Source: Nitrosococcus watsonii C-113 (GTDB taxonomy: Bacteria > Pseudomonadota > Gammaproteobacteria > Nitrosococcales > Nitrosococcaceae). From it: a stretch of DNA of 64,000 nucleotides. The notes under the pieces are model-generated. The model was not told the DNA's origin. It saw only the letters and a list, made by a program, of their open reading frames with translations, and did no database searches. Each line of letters begins with the position of its first letter. The first letter of the stretch is position 1. Location: the NCBI RefSeq assembly GCF_000143085.1, contig NC_014315.1, positions 1,301,001 to 1,365,000 of the forward strand, read 5' to 3'. Shown piece by piece: positions 9,274 through 17,873 of this stretch. The position numbers were made by a program, and so were the translations under genes.

Positions 9274-10443
9274 ATGATGGGGGCGGCAACTCTCCTATCT
9301 TTGTTAAAAATGCAAGACTTTCTAATAGTTTTCGGCCTTGCCTTGTTGCCCGCATTGGGGAATTTTGTCGGCGGGCTGTGGGCGGAATTTCTTCGAACCT
9401 CAGAACGCGCCCTCAACCGGGCGCTCCACGCCGCGGCCGGTATCGTCCTTGCTATCGTCGCCATTGAACTGATGCCCGAGGCGCTGAAAAGTATCTCCCC
9501 CTGGATGATTGCCTTGGCCTTTGCCCTGGGCGGCTTCGCCTATATGGCCCTGGAAGCGGCGATTGAGTATTTGCAGAAGAAAAAAGGAAAGAATAGCTCT
9601 GGAAGCACGGCCATGTGGATGCTCTATGGGGCGGTGGCTACGGATTTGTTCAGTGATGGCCTCATGATTGGTGCCGGTTCGGCTGTTTCACCCAGTATGG
9701 CGCTTATTTTGGCGCTGGGACAGGTGCTGGCCGATGTTCCGGAAGGGTATGCCGCGATCGCCAATTTCAAGGATAAAAACATCCCCCGTAGACGGCGGTT
9801 TTGGCTTTCCGCTTCTTTCGCTTTGCCAGCGCTAACCGCTGCCACTCTGGCTTATTTCCTGCTTCGTGACCAGAATGAAACCCTAAAAATGGCGGGATTA
9901 GTTTTTACGGCGGGACTGCTTACGGTAGCCGCTGTGGAGGACATGGTTTCCGAGGCTCATGAAATCGCGCAAGATACGCGCTGGTCGGACTTTTCCTTCA
10001 TTGGTGGCTTTGTCTTATTTATCCTTGTTTCCGCCGGTTTCAAAAGCTACCTGATAGAAGAGCCTGAATCTGCTGTAGCGGCCAAAGCAGGGGCGGAGGC
10101 GCTACCGGCGCTTTCGGTTTCCGAAACAGCCAAGTCTGGGGAAAAAGAGTCTCTCGTAACGCGCCTCCAGGAACGTTCCCGCGAAAAAGACGCCGACATG
10201 ATTACTAGGCTTCCTCCTACGTCGGCAACCAAAAAATCACAGGAAAAGCGTGCGTTAACGTCTAGGCTGCCGAAAAGGTTGGTTGTCCAGCACGGTGATA
10301 CCTTGTCGCAGATCGCGGCGCGTCTCTATGGCGATCCTGCTCAATGGCGACTCCTGTATGCGGCCAATCGGGACAGACTTGATAATCCTGATTTACTCAG
10401 AGCAGGAATGGAGCTTGTTGTTCCCCTTGATTCGGAAAAATAG
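9274..10443 (+). CDS. ZIP-family metal transporter fused to C-terminal LysM domain
   Basis: The product is 389 residues. Residues 1 to about 255 are a polytopic membrane domain of ZIP type (ALGNFVGGLWAE, ELMPEAL, ATDLFSDGLMIGAG, LADVPEGYAAIANF). The usual HN..D and HN.PEG metal motifs appear in altered form, with Asp where His is expected. A charged linker with repeated RLP/TSRLP-like elements (about 270-333) leads to a LysM domain (336-385: VVQHGDTLSQIAARLYGDP and AANRDRLDNP), a peptidoglycan-binding fold. The fusion suggests a transporter tethered to the cell wall through a periplasmic tail. The starts at 9274 and 9277 are equivalent; an ATG at 9310 is also possible. It follows the carbonic anhydrase gene by 15 bases. 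Confidence 0.8.
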   Translation: MMGAATLLSLLKMQDFLIVFGLALLPALGNFVGGLWAEFLRTSERALNRALHAAAGIVLAIVAIELMPEALKSISPWMIALAFALGGFAYMALEAAIEYLQKKKGKNSSGSTAMWMLYGAVATDLFSDGLMIGAGSAVSPSMALILALGQVLADVPEGYAAIANFKDKNIPRRRRFWLSASFALPALTAATLAYFLLRDQNETLKMAGLVFTAGLLTVAAVEDMVSEAHEIAQDTRWSDFSFIGGFVLFILVSAGFKSYLIEEPESAVAAKAGAEALPALSVSETAKSGEKESLVTRLQERSREKDADMITRLPPTSATKKSQEKRALTSRLPKRLVVQHGDTLSQIAARLYGDPAQWRLLYAANRDRLDNPDLLRAGMELVVPLDSEK

Positions 10444-10504
10444 AGCGATTAGCTCCGCATGGTTTTTTCTATTAGGCTCTATTAATAAATGGAGAATTAC
10501 AACA

Positions 10505-10777
10505 TTGGAATACAAAGTGCTCCTCACAGTTTTTGTCGCAGTCTTCATTGCTGAGCTTGGCGACAAAACTCAATTAGCCACTATGTTATTTGCAGCAGAT
10601 AAAGAGGTAAGTAAGCTCGCTGTATTTATTGGGGCCTCGTTAGCATTAATTGTGGCTTCAGGTATGGGTGTTCTCGCTGGCGGCATCATTTCGCAATATA
10701 TCAGTGAAAAACATCTGCATTACATTGCTGGAGTTGGGTTCATTGGCATCGGCATATGGATGCTTTTAAAAGCATGA
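10505..10777 (+). CDS. Half-size UPF0016/GDT1 (TMEM165-like) membrane protein
   Basis: Read from a TTG at 10505 that follows a GGAG ribosome-binding site, the product is 90 residues with three hydrophobic segments and the family signature ELGDKTQLAT near residues 17-26. GDT1/TMEM165 proteins are Mn/Ca-proton exchangers. Full-length members have two such repeats, while single-repeat forms must dimerise or pair with a second gene. No partner gene is seen here. The stop codon is two bases before an integron attC-like site, and an ATTAGGC core-like motif lies at 10471, so the gene has the layout of a mobile integron cassette. Confidence 0.75.
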   Translation: MEYKVLLTVFVAVFIAELGDKTQLATMLFAADKEVSKLAVFIGASLALIVASGMGVLAGGIISQYISEKHLHYIAGVGFIGIGIWMLLKA

Positions 10778-10779
10778 GC

Positions 10780-10873
10780 GCCTAACAAGGCAAATTCACT
10801 CGGACGGCAAAAAAAGCACCGCTCCTTCGTCGCTCTGCTTTTTTTGCCGCTGGTGATCTGCGGCGGTATTTTA
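10780..10873 (+). other. attC-like (59-base element) recombination site, degenerate
   Basis: GCCTAAC at 10780-10786 fits the R'' core consensus RYYYAAC and continues with AAGGC and CACTCGGACGG, typical of attC left arms. A perfect 13-base inverted repeat follows: GGCAAAAAAAGCA (10806-10818) and TGCTTTTTTTGCC (10836-10848). Then comes CGCTGGTGATCTGCGGCG, resembling the usual right arm. The final GTTRRRY core is not intact. The hairpin could also serve as a transcription terminator for the upstream gene. No integrase gene lies in the window. Confidence 0.5.
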
Positions 10874-10883
10874 TCCAATAAAA

Positions 10884-12386
10884 TTACTTCACGTACCGAT
10901 GGAACCGCACTTCCACCAAGCCATCATAATTCCCATCGGGTGCTAGTTGATAATGACTGATACCTTGATGGGCTGCGAACACGTTATCTTCGTACCAAAG
11001 AGGCACATAAGGCAGTTGTTCCAGAAGGCGTGCTTGTAACCGGCGGTAGAGATTGGCTTGCTGGTTTTGATTGTCTGTATTTCCCGCCCGTTCAATTAAA
11101 AAATCACTTTGAGGATCGTTAAAATGGCCTCGGTTCGCCCCTTGAGGTGGAGCCGACTCGCTATGAAAGATGTAATGAAAGGCATCCGGCAATTTAACGC
11201 CTACCCAGGATAGGCTATACATTTGGAAACGCCCGGCCTTAATATCGCCGTAAAAGGTTCCCCAATCATAACTTTGCACCTCTACCTGAATGCCCACTTG
11301 TTGCAGTTGATGCTGAATAATGGTGGCCAGGCGAACCCGGAAAGGATCGCTAGAGGTCTTATAGCTAACGCGGGCCGGAGAATGGGCATTGAAGCCAGCT
11401 TCCTTAAGCAGTTTCCTGGCCCGCTGGGGATCATAGGCGTGCGGGGGTAAAGCCGGGTGGCCTGCCCAATGCTCGGGCGGCAGCAGGGCCTGAGCTGGCC
11501 GGGCTGCTCCTTTAAAAACATAGCGAATGATCTTTTGACGATCCAAAGCATGGGCGATCGCTAAACGCACTTGAGGTTGGCCTGTTACCGGATCATCGAG
11601 ATTAAATCCTAGATACGTAAACGTATTCCCCCGACCCCGTTGCAGGGAAATTTCCTCCTTATCTTCCAGGTAAGCCACCAGCTCCTGGGGAAGATCGTTT
11701 TGCAGCATGTGGATCTCCCCACGGAGTAATTTTAATACCCGCACCGTGGGATCGGGTACATGAACAAATACAAACCCCTGTCTATCTCGTCGCCGCTGGA
11801 GTATCAATCGGCCCTCTTCCGGCCACGCCTTAAAGCGAAAGGGACCATTGCCTACCGGAATGCGATTCAAAGGGTGACCCACAGCTATTAGGGAAGCAGG
11901 GATTATCCCCAGGGTAAGCCGCCCTGGAAACAGGGAATCAGGTTCTTTCAAAACGAAGTCAATGGTTTCTGGATTGGGCACCGCAATAGACTGCACTTTA
12001 TCCAAGGAAGCTAAAAAAGGCGAGCCATTATCTGGATCAAGTACCGAGGTATAGGTCGCTTTCACATCCTGAGCGCTAAGCTTGCTGCCATCGTGAAAGC
12101 GAGGACGATCAAGCTGTAATCGAAACCGGTAGCGGCTCGGAGACAGTTGTTGCCAATGGGCTAAACTGGGGATGGGCTTGCCGCTGGCATCCAAATCAAC
12201 GAGGGGTTGATACAAGAGGCGGGTAATACGGGCTGAGGCGGCATCCGTGGCATAGCGGGGATCAAGGGTAAGGGGTGAAGTTGCTAGGCCAAAACGTAGC
12301 GTATTTTTGCCGTCAGGGCCGGGAGCGCACCCCATTAGTAAAGCCACGGCAACCAGTAGACCTAAAGTAGGCCATATCCGGTTCAT
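10884..12386 (-). CDS. ABC transporter substrate-binding lipoprotein, peptide/nickel family
   Basis: The 500-residue product starts with a lipoprotein signal ending LLMGC (Cys20) and continues with the family 5 extracellular binding fold: TLDPRYATDAASARI, FHDGSKLSAQDVKATY, IPVGNGPFRFKAW and VRLAIAHALDRQKI. These proteins capture oligopeptides, nickel chelates or similar ligands for an ABC importer. No permease or ATPase genes are adjacent on either side, so it is an orphan that must work with a transporter encoded elsewhere or act on its own. Its ligand cannot be predicted. Confidence 0.92.
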   Translation of the reverse strand: MNRIWPTLGLLVAVALLMGCAPGPDGKNTLRFGLATSPLTLDPRYATDAASARITRLLYQPLVDLDASGKPIPSLAHWQQLSPSRYRFRLQLDRPRFHDGSKLSAQDVKATYTSVLDPDNGSPFLASLDKVQSIAVPNPETIDFVLKEPDSLFPGRLTLGIIPASLIAVGHPLNRIPVGNGPFRFKAWPEEGRLILQRRRDRQGFVFVHVPDPTVRVLKLLRGEIHMLQNDLPQELVAYLEDKEEISLQRGRGNTFTYLGFNLDDPVTGQPQVRLAIAHALDRQKIIRYVFKGAARPAQALLPPEHWAGHPALPPHAYDPQRARKLLKEAGFNAHSPARVSYKTSSDPFRVRLATIIQHQLQQVGIQVEVQSYDWGTFYGDIKAGRFQMYSLSWVGVKLPDAFHYIFHSESAPPQGANRGHFNDPQSDFLIERAGNTDNQNQQANLYRRLQARLLEQLPYVPLWYEDNVFAAHQGISHYQLAPDGNYDGLVEVRFHRYVK

Positions 12387-12452
12387 GTTTCTCGTTTGGG
12401 TAAAACATTGTGCATGTTTCTGAGGCTCATATCTCTAGTATCAAGTTCCTCT

Positions 12453-12797
12453 CTAGCTTTTTATCCGTCGTTTTCGGCGATAGACACCAATTGCATAAAA
12501 TATAAGTGTAATAGTGTAAGCGATTATGATCTGCACCATGAGAATCGATTCTGTAAGATTTGGAATATCCATAAGCACGCTCACAAAGCGCAGGTTAAAA
12601 GTAACTATCACGAAAACAGTCAGTAAATATCTGGTATTACCGAGAAGCGCCGAGCAGGCCGATAATAGCAATGTAATAAGAGAAATAATTATCCCTGCAC
12701 CAGATACCAAACTAACCGGAATGGCCAAAATTGATACTACTACTGCGATCAAGCCGATAGCCTTAAATATCTTTTCAGCAATGGATAAATTTTCCAA
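12453..12797 (-). CDS. Small hypothetical membrane protein
   Basis: The product is 114 residues with four hydrophobic stretches (IGLIAVVVSILAIPVSLV, GIIISLITLLLSACSALLG, YLLTVFVIVTFNLRFVSVLM, ILMVQIIIAYTITLIFYAIGV) and a basic C-terminus YRRKRRIKS, the pattern of a genuine integral membrane protein. No family is recognised. It lies 66 bases upstream of the peptide-binding lipoprotein gene in the same orientation and might share a transcript with it. AT-rich composition differs somewhat from neighbouring genes. Confidence 0.55.
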   Translation of the reverse strand: MENLSIAEKIFKAIGLIAVVVSILAIPVSLVSGAGIIISLITLLLSACSALLGNTRYLLTVFVIVTFNLRFVSVLMDIPNLTESILMVQIIIAYTITLIFYAIGVYRRKRRIKS

Positions 12798-12823
12798 ATT
12801 TATGTAACCTTTACAGGAAACAT

Positions 12824-12853
12824 GCTAGCCGACACACATCACTGCCGGCTAGC
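12824..12853. repeat. Inverted repeat upstream of small membrane protein gene
   Basis: GCTAGCCG (12824-12831) and CGGCTAGC (12846-12853) are perfect inverted arms with a 14-base spacer. They lie just upstream of the minus-strand gene that starts at 12797. An operator or 5' leader hairpin is possible. No T-run is present, so a terminator is less likely. Confidence 0.35.
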
Positions 12854-13470
12854 TGTTTATATGTAATCCTTGATTTTATAATCTAAAAGCGGTCAGTCGA
12901 TTATACTCTCAGCCAGGCTTGTGAGGTCATCTTACAAAGATTAGTGAGTGCTCAACAATGAATGTATATGGAACAAGAAAGTAGCTTCACAGGATTTATA
13001 ATTGCTTTCCGACAACTACTACACTGCTATTAACGCAAAGTACAAGCCAGGATATATTTTCTTTTTTAGTTCATGGTGTTATGCTAAATACGCCGCTTCA
13101 GCAGATTCTTGATTTTTAGTCATTTGCCTGATTTACTGCGGCATATCCCGCAATTTAAGGAATCTATCGCAACTACTAGAGCGTTCTTTTCTTTCTATTT
13201 TGGAAATTTCGGGTTACTGGAGGACGATGGTTTTAAGTAGTTACGTAGGACGGGAAAGCGAAAGTGTTTCCTTGTTAGGAATTACTTACTGAGAAGTTTG
13301 GAGCACGGCCAGGCGGCCAGTGTGTTGCCTGACTGATAAGTGGACAGCCTCACCCGCTAGAGCGGGAGCCTATACAGGATAAGCAGCTTAAAGAAAGTTT
13401 AAAGTGGGTACGAGTCTCAGGGCCTTCTCAGACTATTCCGAGTAACTAGATTGAGTTGGCAGGAAGACGC
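12854..13470. other. Long intergenic region with local secondary structure
   Basis: About 600 bases carry no supported gene. In 13210-13440 there are several local stems: a GAAA-loop hairpin around GGAAAGCGAAAGTGTTTCC (13234-13252) and CCCGC TAGA GCGGG (13353-13366), plus AAGTAGTTAC facing a later GGAATTACTT. The composition and stems resemble a structured RNA, but no known family could be matched by eye. It could equally be a decayed element. It lies downstream of apaH (3' end at 13471). Confidence 0.3.
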
Positions 13471-14307
13471 TTAGGTAAACTTGCTATACCCCTGACAATC
13501 CACAAAAAACCATTGGGGATTCTTATCATCAAGGCGCAGGGCTACTAACTGTCCTCCCCAGACGCAACCTCCATCCACTGCGAAAACAGACCCTTCGTAA
13601 GAGCCAACTTCCAAGGTAGCCCAATGGCCAAAGACAATGCGTTCTCCGCGGCTTGCTCGATGAGGCACCTTAAACCAGGGCATCAAGCCGCTTTTGGTTT
13701 GAGCTCCCGGAGATTCTTTAAATTTCAGGAAAAAGCGTCCTTTAGTGTCACAATAACGCAACCGGGTTAAACAGTTGCTAATCGTCCGTAGGCGGTCCCA
13801 GCCTTGTAGATCATCTTTCCATAGCTTTGGTTTATCGCCATACATATGGGCTAGAAAATCCCGCCAGTTTGGCCCCTGCAAGACCGCTTCCAGTTCTCTG
13901 GCACAGGACTCTGCCTTGGTCATATCCCATTGGGGAGGTAAGCCAGCGTGAATGAGCGTTATTCCTAGCGTAGTATCCCGATGCAACAAGGGAAGGTGGC
14001 GTAACCAAGTTATGAGTTCCTCCCGATCCGGCGCCGAGAGAATAGCAGCTAAGGTATCCTTGGAATGGAGGGGGTGGAGGCCCGCAGCTACCGCCAGTAA
14101 ATGAAGGTCATGGTTGCCCAGTACGGTAATTGCTCGCTTTCCCAGGCTATAGACCAAACGCAGGACTTCTAATGACTTAGGTCCCCGGTTGACCAGATCG
14201 CCGGCAAACCAGAGTTGATCAGCCCGCTCATCAAAATGAATCTTTTTTAATAACTGCTGGAACTCATCGTAGCATCCCTGGATGTCGCCAATCGCATAAA
14301 TAGCCAT
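13471..14307 (-). CDS. apaH: Symmetrical bis(5'-nucleosyl)-tetraphosphatase ApaH
   Basis: The enzyme cleaves Ap4A and related dinucleotides symmetrically to two ADP in the cytoplasm. The 278-residue product has the metallophosphoesterase motifs in order: GDIQGCYDEF (7-16), GDLVNRGPKS (about 36-45), GNHDLH (about 64-69), and later IHAGLPPQ and FGHWAT. It is the last gene of pgl-glk-apaG-apaH, starting 4 bases after apaG ends. ApaG-ApaH adjacency is the classic arrangement in Gammaproteobacteria. Length and motifs are normal. Confidence 0.96.
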   Translation of the reverse strand: MAIYAIGDIQGCYDEFQQLLKKIHFDERADQLWFAGDLVNRGPKSLEVLRLVYSLGKRAITVLGNHDLHLLAVAAGLHPLHSKDTLAAILSAPDREELITWLRHLPLLHRDTTLGITLIHAGLPPQWDMTKAESCARELEAVLQGPNWRDFLAHMYGDKPKLWKDDLQGWDRLRTISNCLTRLRYCDTKGRFFLKFKESPGAQTKSGLMPWFKVPHRASRGERIVFGHWATLEVGSYEGSVFAVDGGCVWGGQLVALRLDDKNPQWFFVDCQGYSKFT

Positions 14308-14311
14308 ATCG

Positions 14312-14740
14312 TCAATGCAGAGAACCTGGCATCGCTAGGGTGAAAGCGGCGATCTCGGCATCGAAGGTGACGCCATCTTCTCCTACCATGCCATAACAAC
14401 CATGCATGGCGCCTACCGGCGTTTCAATCATGGCCCCGCTGGTATAGCAAAATTGTTCACCTGGTTTGAGAGAGGGCTGCTCGCCTATGACCCCTTGCCC
14501 CCGAACCTCTCGCACCTGACCCTCCCCATCGGTAATGATCCAGTGCCGAGTTAGCAACTTGACGGCAATCGTTCCCAGATTATGAATAGTAATAGTATAA
14601 GCAAAGACGTAACGGGCTGCGGCAGGGTCGGATTGTTCCTCGATAAAAGTTGTCGCTACTTCTACTATTATCTTATAAGGCTTGGGTTCTTCCATAAAAC
14701 AAATATTATCTAAAGTATCAACAATTCTATAGTTGCTCAT
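14312..14740 (-). CDS. apaG: ApaG (CorD) protein
   Basis: ApaG is a small fibronectin-III-like beta-sandwich protein, historically linked to Co/Mg phenotypes and always found near apaH. The sequence shows the family core YVFAYTITIHNLGT, LLTRHWIITDGEGQVREVRGQGVIGEQP, LKPGEQFCYTSGA and GAMHGCYGM. The family usually starts near the second Met (MEEPKPYKIIVEV), which would give about 127 residues. The longer start at 14740 overlaps the end of glk by 14 bases, which suits translational coupling, so both starts are possible. Confidence 0.95.
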   Translation of the reverse strand: MSNYRIVDTLDNICFMEEPKPYKIIVEVATTFIEEQSDPAAARYVFAYTITIHNLGTIAVKLLTRHWIITDGEGQVREVRGQGVIGEQPSLKPGEQFCYTSGAMIETPVGAMHGCYGMVGEDGVTFDAEIAAFTLAMPGSLH

Positions 14741-15734
14741 AAGCTAATCTTCTTGCTAATCGCGAGGCTCCCAGCAGGCCAACTTTGGACTCTAATATGA
14801 CTTTGACAGGGATCTGCCCCATAAGCTCGGACAGTCGTCCTTTGCTTAGAAAAGCCTCCATAAATCCGCCCGCCTGCAAGCGCTCGATAATTTTGGGTGC
14901 GATACCGCCGGCGACAAAAAGCCCCCCCCGCGGCAAGCAAGTCAGGGCTAAATTGCCCGCTTGTGCGCCATAGATTTGGATCAGTAAATCTAACGCTTGC
15001 CCCGCTAATGGGTCTCCATGCTCCAGAGCGGAGCGGCTGATGGCCGCTGCCTGATCGCCCTCGCTCAACGCCTTTTTCAAGGCCGGGCTTTCAGCCATGC
15101 CGCTGGTTTCCTTCAAAAAATGGTAGAGCGTGACTAAGCCGCCGCCTGATAATACCCGTTCGTAGGAAACATGGTCTAACTGACGAGAAAGATAAGTCAG
15201 CAATGCAATCTGGAGTTTTCCCTGAGGGGCAAAGTCTACATGACCTCCTTCAGTAGGTAAAACCTGGTAGTGACCCGTTTGCTCCTGCCATACGAGCAAT
15301 GCCTGTCCAAGCCCGGTCCCAGCGCCAATAACCGCCTGGGGAGCGGCGGCTTCCGGCTTGCCTGACTGGAGTATTGCGAAATCGTCTGGCGTTAGACCTT
15401 CAATGCCATAGCCGATGGCCGTGAAATCATTGATTAAAACCACTTGAGGCAGCTCGAATGTTGCCTCCAAATGTGTTGCATCCAGCCGCCAGGGGAGATT
15501 AGTGGCCGTCGCCACGCCTTGCGTCACGACGCCTGCTACAGCAAAACAAGCACCCCTAAGGCCGTTTCCTGTACTGCTCGTCTCTGTCAAAAATGTTCGC
15601 AGGAGATCATCAAAGCTTGAATAATCACCGCTGAGATAACGCTGTTCCGCAAGAACCTGCGGAGTGTTTTCCCCCCAGTCAGCGATCTGAAGTAAGGTTT
15701 TGGTTCCTCCAATATCCGCAGCCAATACTTTCAT
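14727..15734 (-). CDS. glk: Glucokinase
   Basis: ATP-dependent phosphorylation of glucose to glucose-6-phosphate. The ATG at 15734 is chosen because GGAGGT precedes it at the right distance; an in-frame GTG at 15749 lies upstream of that ribosome-binding site. The 335-residue product has the bacterial Glk (ROK-unrelated, proteobacterial) motifs: AADIGGTKT near the N-terminus for phosphate binding, INDFTAIGYG, IGAGTGLGQA, PTEGGHVDF and FVAGGIAPKI. The ATGA overlap with pgl shows translational coupling. Confidence 0.94.
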   Translation of the reverse strand: MKVLAADIGGTKTLLQIADWGENTPQVLAEQRYLSGDYSSFDDLLRTFLTETSSTGNGLRGACFAVAGVVTQGVATATNLPWRLDATHLEATFELPQVVLINDFTAIGYGIEGLTPDDFAILQSGKPEAAAPQAVIGAGTGLGQALLVWQEQTGHYQVLPTEGGHVDFAPQGKLQIALLTYLSRQLDHVSYERVLSGGGLVTLYHFLKETSGMAESPALKKALSEGDQAAAISRSALEHGDPLAGQALDLLIQIYGAQAGNLALTCLPRGGLFVAGGIAPKIIERLQAGGFMEAFLSKGRLSELMGQIPVKVILESKVGLLGASRLARRLAYEQL

Positions 15735-16459
15735 TTTGTTACCTCCCACTTGCGGGCTGCCTCCGCATCCAAATACCAGCTAACCTCACCTTGAGCCTGC
15801 AAATGCTGCACCGGCAAAGTCTTGTCCGCTGAGGGGGATAAGACGTGGGTAACGACCGCCGCCTTATCAGCGCCAGTGACAAGAAACAGGATCTGGCGAG
15901 CTTTTTCAACGGCGGGGTAGGTTATACTAATACGCCAAGCCTTTAATTTTTTTACATAAACTGCCGCTGCCAAACGATCACGGACTGTCAATATGGGGGT
16001 CTCGGGAAACAAAGAGGCGGTATGGCCGTCTGCGCCTAACCCCAATAATATCAGATCAAAAATTTCCCCCTCCGGCAAATGAGACTGTAGCACTTGCGCA
16101 TAGTCGTCTGCCGCCAGCTCGGGTTCCGGAAACTCGGTCTGTATTCTTAAAATCTGTTCCGGAGGAATGGCTACCGAATCGAGCAAGGCCTCTCGGGCCA
16201 TACGGTAATTACTATCCGGGTGATCTCTGGGCACATAGCGTTCGTCCCCAAAGTAGACATGAACCCGGTGCCAGTCTATTTGGCTGGCATAAGGCTCCGT
16301 TGCTAATAATTGATATAAGCCCCTCGGCGTGTTTCCCCCGGCTAGGGCGATATGGAAGGCTCCCGCCCTTTCAATGGCTCTTTTAGCCGTTCTTACCCAA
16401 TACTCCGCTGCACTGTGATAAAGGACCGCTGGAGTAGGAAAAACCTGAATATTAGCCAT
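15731..16459 (-). CDS. pgl: 6-phosphogluconolactonase
   Basis: Hydrolyses 6-phosphogluconolactone to 6-phosphogluconate, the second step of the oxidative pentose phosphate pathway. The 242-residue product shows ALAGGNTPRGLY, VYFGDERYVP and LLGLGADGHTASLFP, the signatures of the Pgl/DevB type. It is the first gene of the operon and overlaps glk by ATGA. Together they make glucose-6-phosphate and process its oxidation product, although glucose-6-phosphate dehydrogenase itself is not in the window. Confidence 0.94.
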   Translation of the reverse strand: MANIQVFPTPAVLYHSAAEYWVRTAKRAIERAGAFHIALAGGNTPRGLYQLLATEPYASQIDWHRVHVYFGDERYVPRDHPDSNYRMAREALLDSVAIPPEQILRIQTEFPEPELAADDYAQVLQSHLPEGEIFDLILLGLGADGHTASLFPETPILTVRDRLAAAVYVKKLKAWRISITYPAVEKARQILFLVTGADKAAVVTHVLSPSADKTLPVQHLQAQGEVSWYLDAEAARKWEVTK

Positions 16460-16598
16460 GGTTAACCTCTAATGAGTTCTAGAAAATAAGCGCAATCCCG
16501 GTCTAGCGGGGCATCTAGCAGCGTTTGTTGCGCACATGCTAAAAGCAAGTAACGCGGTCATTCAGCAAGCGCTACTTTTCTGTTCCGCTGGTATCAAG

Positions 16599-16889
16599 TT
16601 AACCGCTATTATCAATTCTCACAATCTCAACTTTTATTTGTTTAAACAAGGCCACTAGCGCGCTTAGTGCCAACAGCGTCGGGGTAAAAAATAGCAATAT
16701 CCCGCCAATCGCGGCCCCGACCGTCAGCGGAATCTCCATAAAAACATGGCCGCTAGGCTTGCGGATAACCAAACGACGCAAGTTACCCCTTTTGAGCCAT
16801 TTATTAATAAAATTCAAAACTTCTTCATATTTCTCCTGGGTTTTGTCTGTCTGAGGGTGGCTTATGTTTTTTCCGGATTGTTCTTCCAT
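16599..16889 (-). CDS. DUF4342 domain protein
   Basis: The product is 96 residues: a hydrophilic N-terminus with a helix KTQEKYEEVLNFINKWLKRGNLRRLVIRK, then GHVFMEIPLTVGAAIGGILL and a hydrophobic segment, ending in a strand VEIVRI. This matches DUF4342, a small family of unknown function with one membrane-associated segment. It is transcribed away from the beta-barrel gene at 17028, with a shared promoter region between them. Confidence 0.72.
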   Translation of the reverse strand: MEEQSGKNISHPQTDKTQEKYEEVLNFINKWLKRGNLRRLVIRKPSGHVFMEIPLTVGAAIGGILLFFTPTLLALSALVALFKQIKVEIVRIDNSG

Positions 16890-17027
16890 ACTTATTCCCC
16901 TGTCGTGAACGATTCTCCCAAAAAATCCTGCGGTTAATCTTATTTTCAGATCAATCTATTACGTTGGTATAGCCCAAAATATTTCTAACCGGGATAAAAC
17001 CGCCCAAGGCGGATTAAGGGGATATCA

Positions 17028-17789
17028 GTGGTTACAAAAAAAAGATATAAGGTTCGAAAATTCGCTATTATTTTAGCTCTTCTCTCACTAGTCCTGCCAG
17101 CTATCAGCAGCTCCGCAGAAGGCGTTCCGTCCAATTCCCATCCCCATATCCCCGAACCCATGGTATTTGATTTGGTTCGCCCTCTTGGGGCACCGAAAGG
17201 AGAATTGGAAGCGAATACCCTGCTGCAATATGACTTTGCTCATGAACGAACAGAAGCAAATCCAGAGGTAGAGTATACCTTTGCCGATGGCTACGGCATT
17301 GAATTTGAGCTACCGATAGACAATACCTCCGAGGAGGGTACTTCTATTGCGGCCTATAAAATTTCATTGCAGGGCACTTTTAATTACCCGCAGAGCAGTC
17401 AATTTATCCATGGTTGGCAGTATTCTGGGGAGTATTTCCCTGATCAAAACCAATATCAAAACAATGCACTTTATTTATTCGGATATCGGTTTAATAAACG
17501 TTGGAGCACGCTTAATATGATGGGATTGCGCCATACCGATCTTGGCTCAAAAGGACGTTTTGAGGGTTTATTCAATAGCAGTCTCTTCTACACCCTATCG
17601 CCTCGATTAACAATGGGATTGGAGATCAATTGGGAATATAAACCCAATCGCCCGGATCGAATCCTGATTCTTCCCCAGATGCATTTAAAATTTACTAAAC
17701 ACACCATGCTGCAATTTGGCGCCGGCATGCAGCGCGTACACAACCGTAATTTTGCCCACCTAGCGGCACGGCTCGTTTTTACCTTTTAA
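17028..17789 (+). CDS. Hypothetical secreted beta-barrel-like protein
   Basis: Read from a GTG preceded by AAGGGGA, the 253-residue product has a cleavable signal peptide (basic start, FAIILALLSLVLPAIS, then SSAEG). The remainder is made of alternating amphipathic strands (YTFADGYGIEFELPID, LYLFGYRFNKRWSTLNMMGLRH, LTMGLEINWEYKPN) and ends with a phenylalanine in LVFTF, the hallmark of outer-membrane barrels. It resembles uncharacterised outer-membrane proteins that accompany metal or PepSY genes. Function is unknown. Confidence 0.65.
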   Translation: MVTKKRYKVRKFAIILALLSLVLPAISSSAEGVPSNSHPHIPEPMVFDLVRPLGAPKGELEANTLLQYDFAHERTEANPEVEYTFADGYGIEFELPIDNTSEEGTSIAAYKISLQGTFNYPQSSQFIHGWQYSGEYFPDQNQYQNNALYLFGYRFNKRWSTLNMMGLRHTDLGSKGRFEGLFNSSLFYTLSPRLTMGLEINWEYKPNRPDRILILPQMHLKFTKHTMLQFGAGMQRVHNRNFAHLAARLVFTF

Positions 17790-17873
17790 GTACCAAGCCT
17801 TATTCATAAATAATTCAGGCACGGATCGTAAGGTGATCACTCGATACTCAGCAACACCCCTAAGGAGGGTTCA

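Noticed and set aside
13210-13440. RNase P RNA, tmRNA or a group II intron
   Set aside because: The diagnostic conserved blocks of these RNAs were not found; only generic stems are visible.
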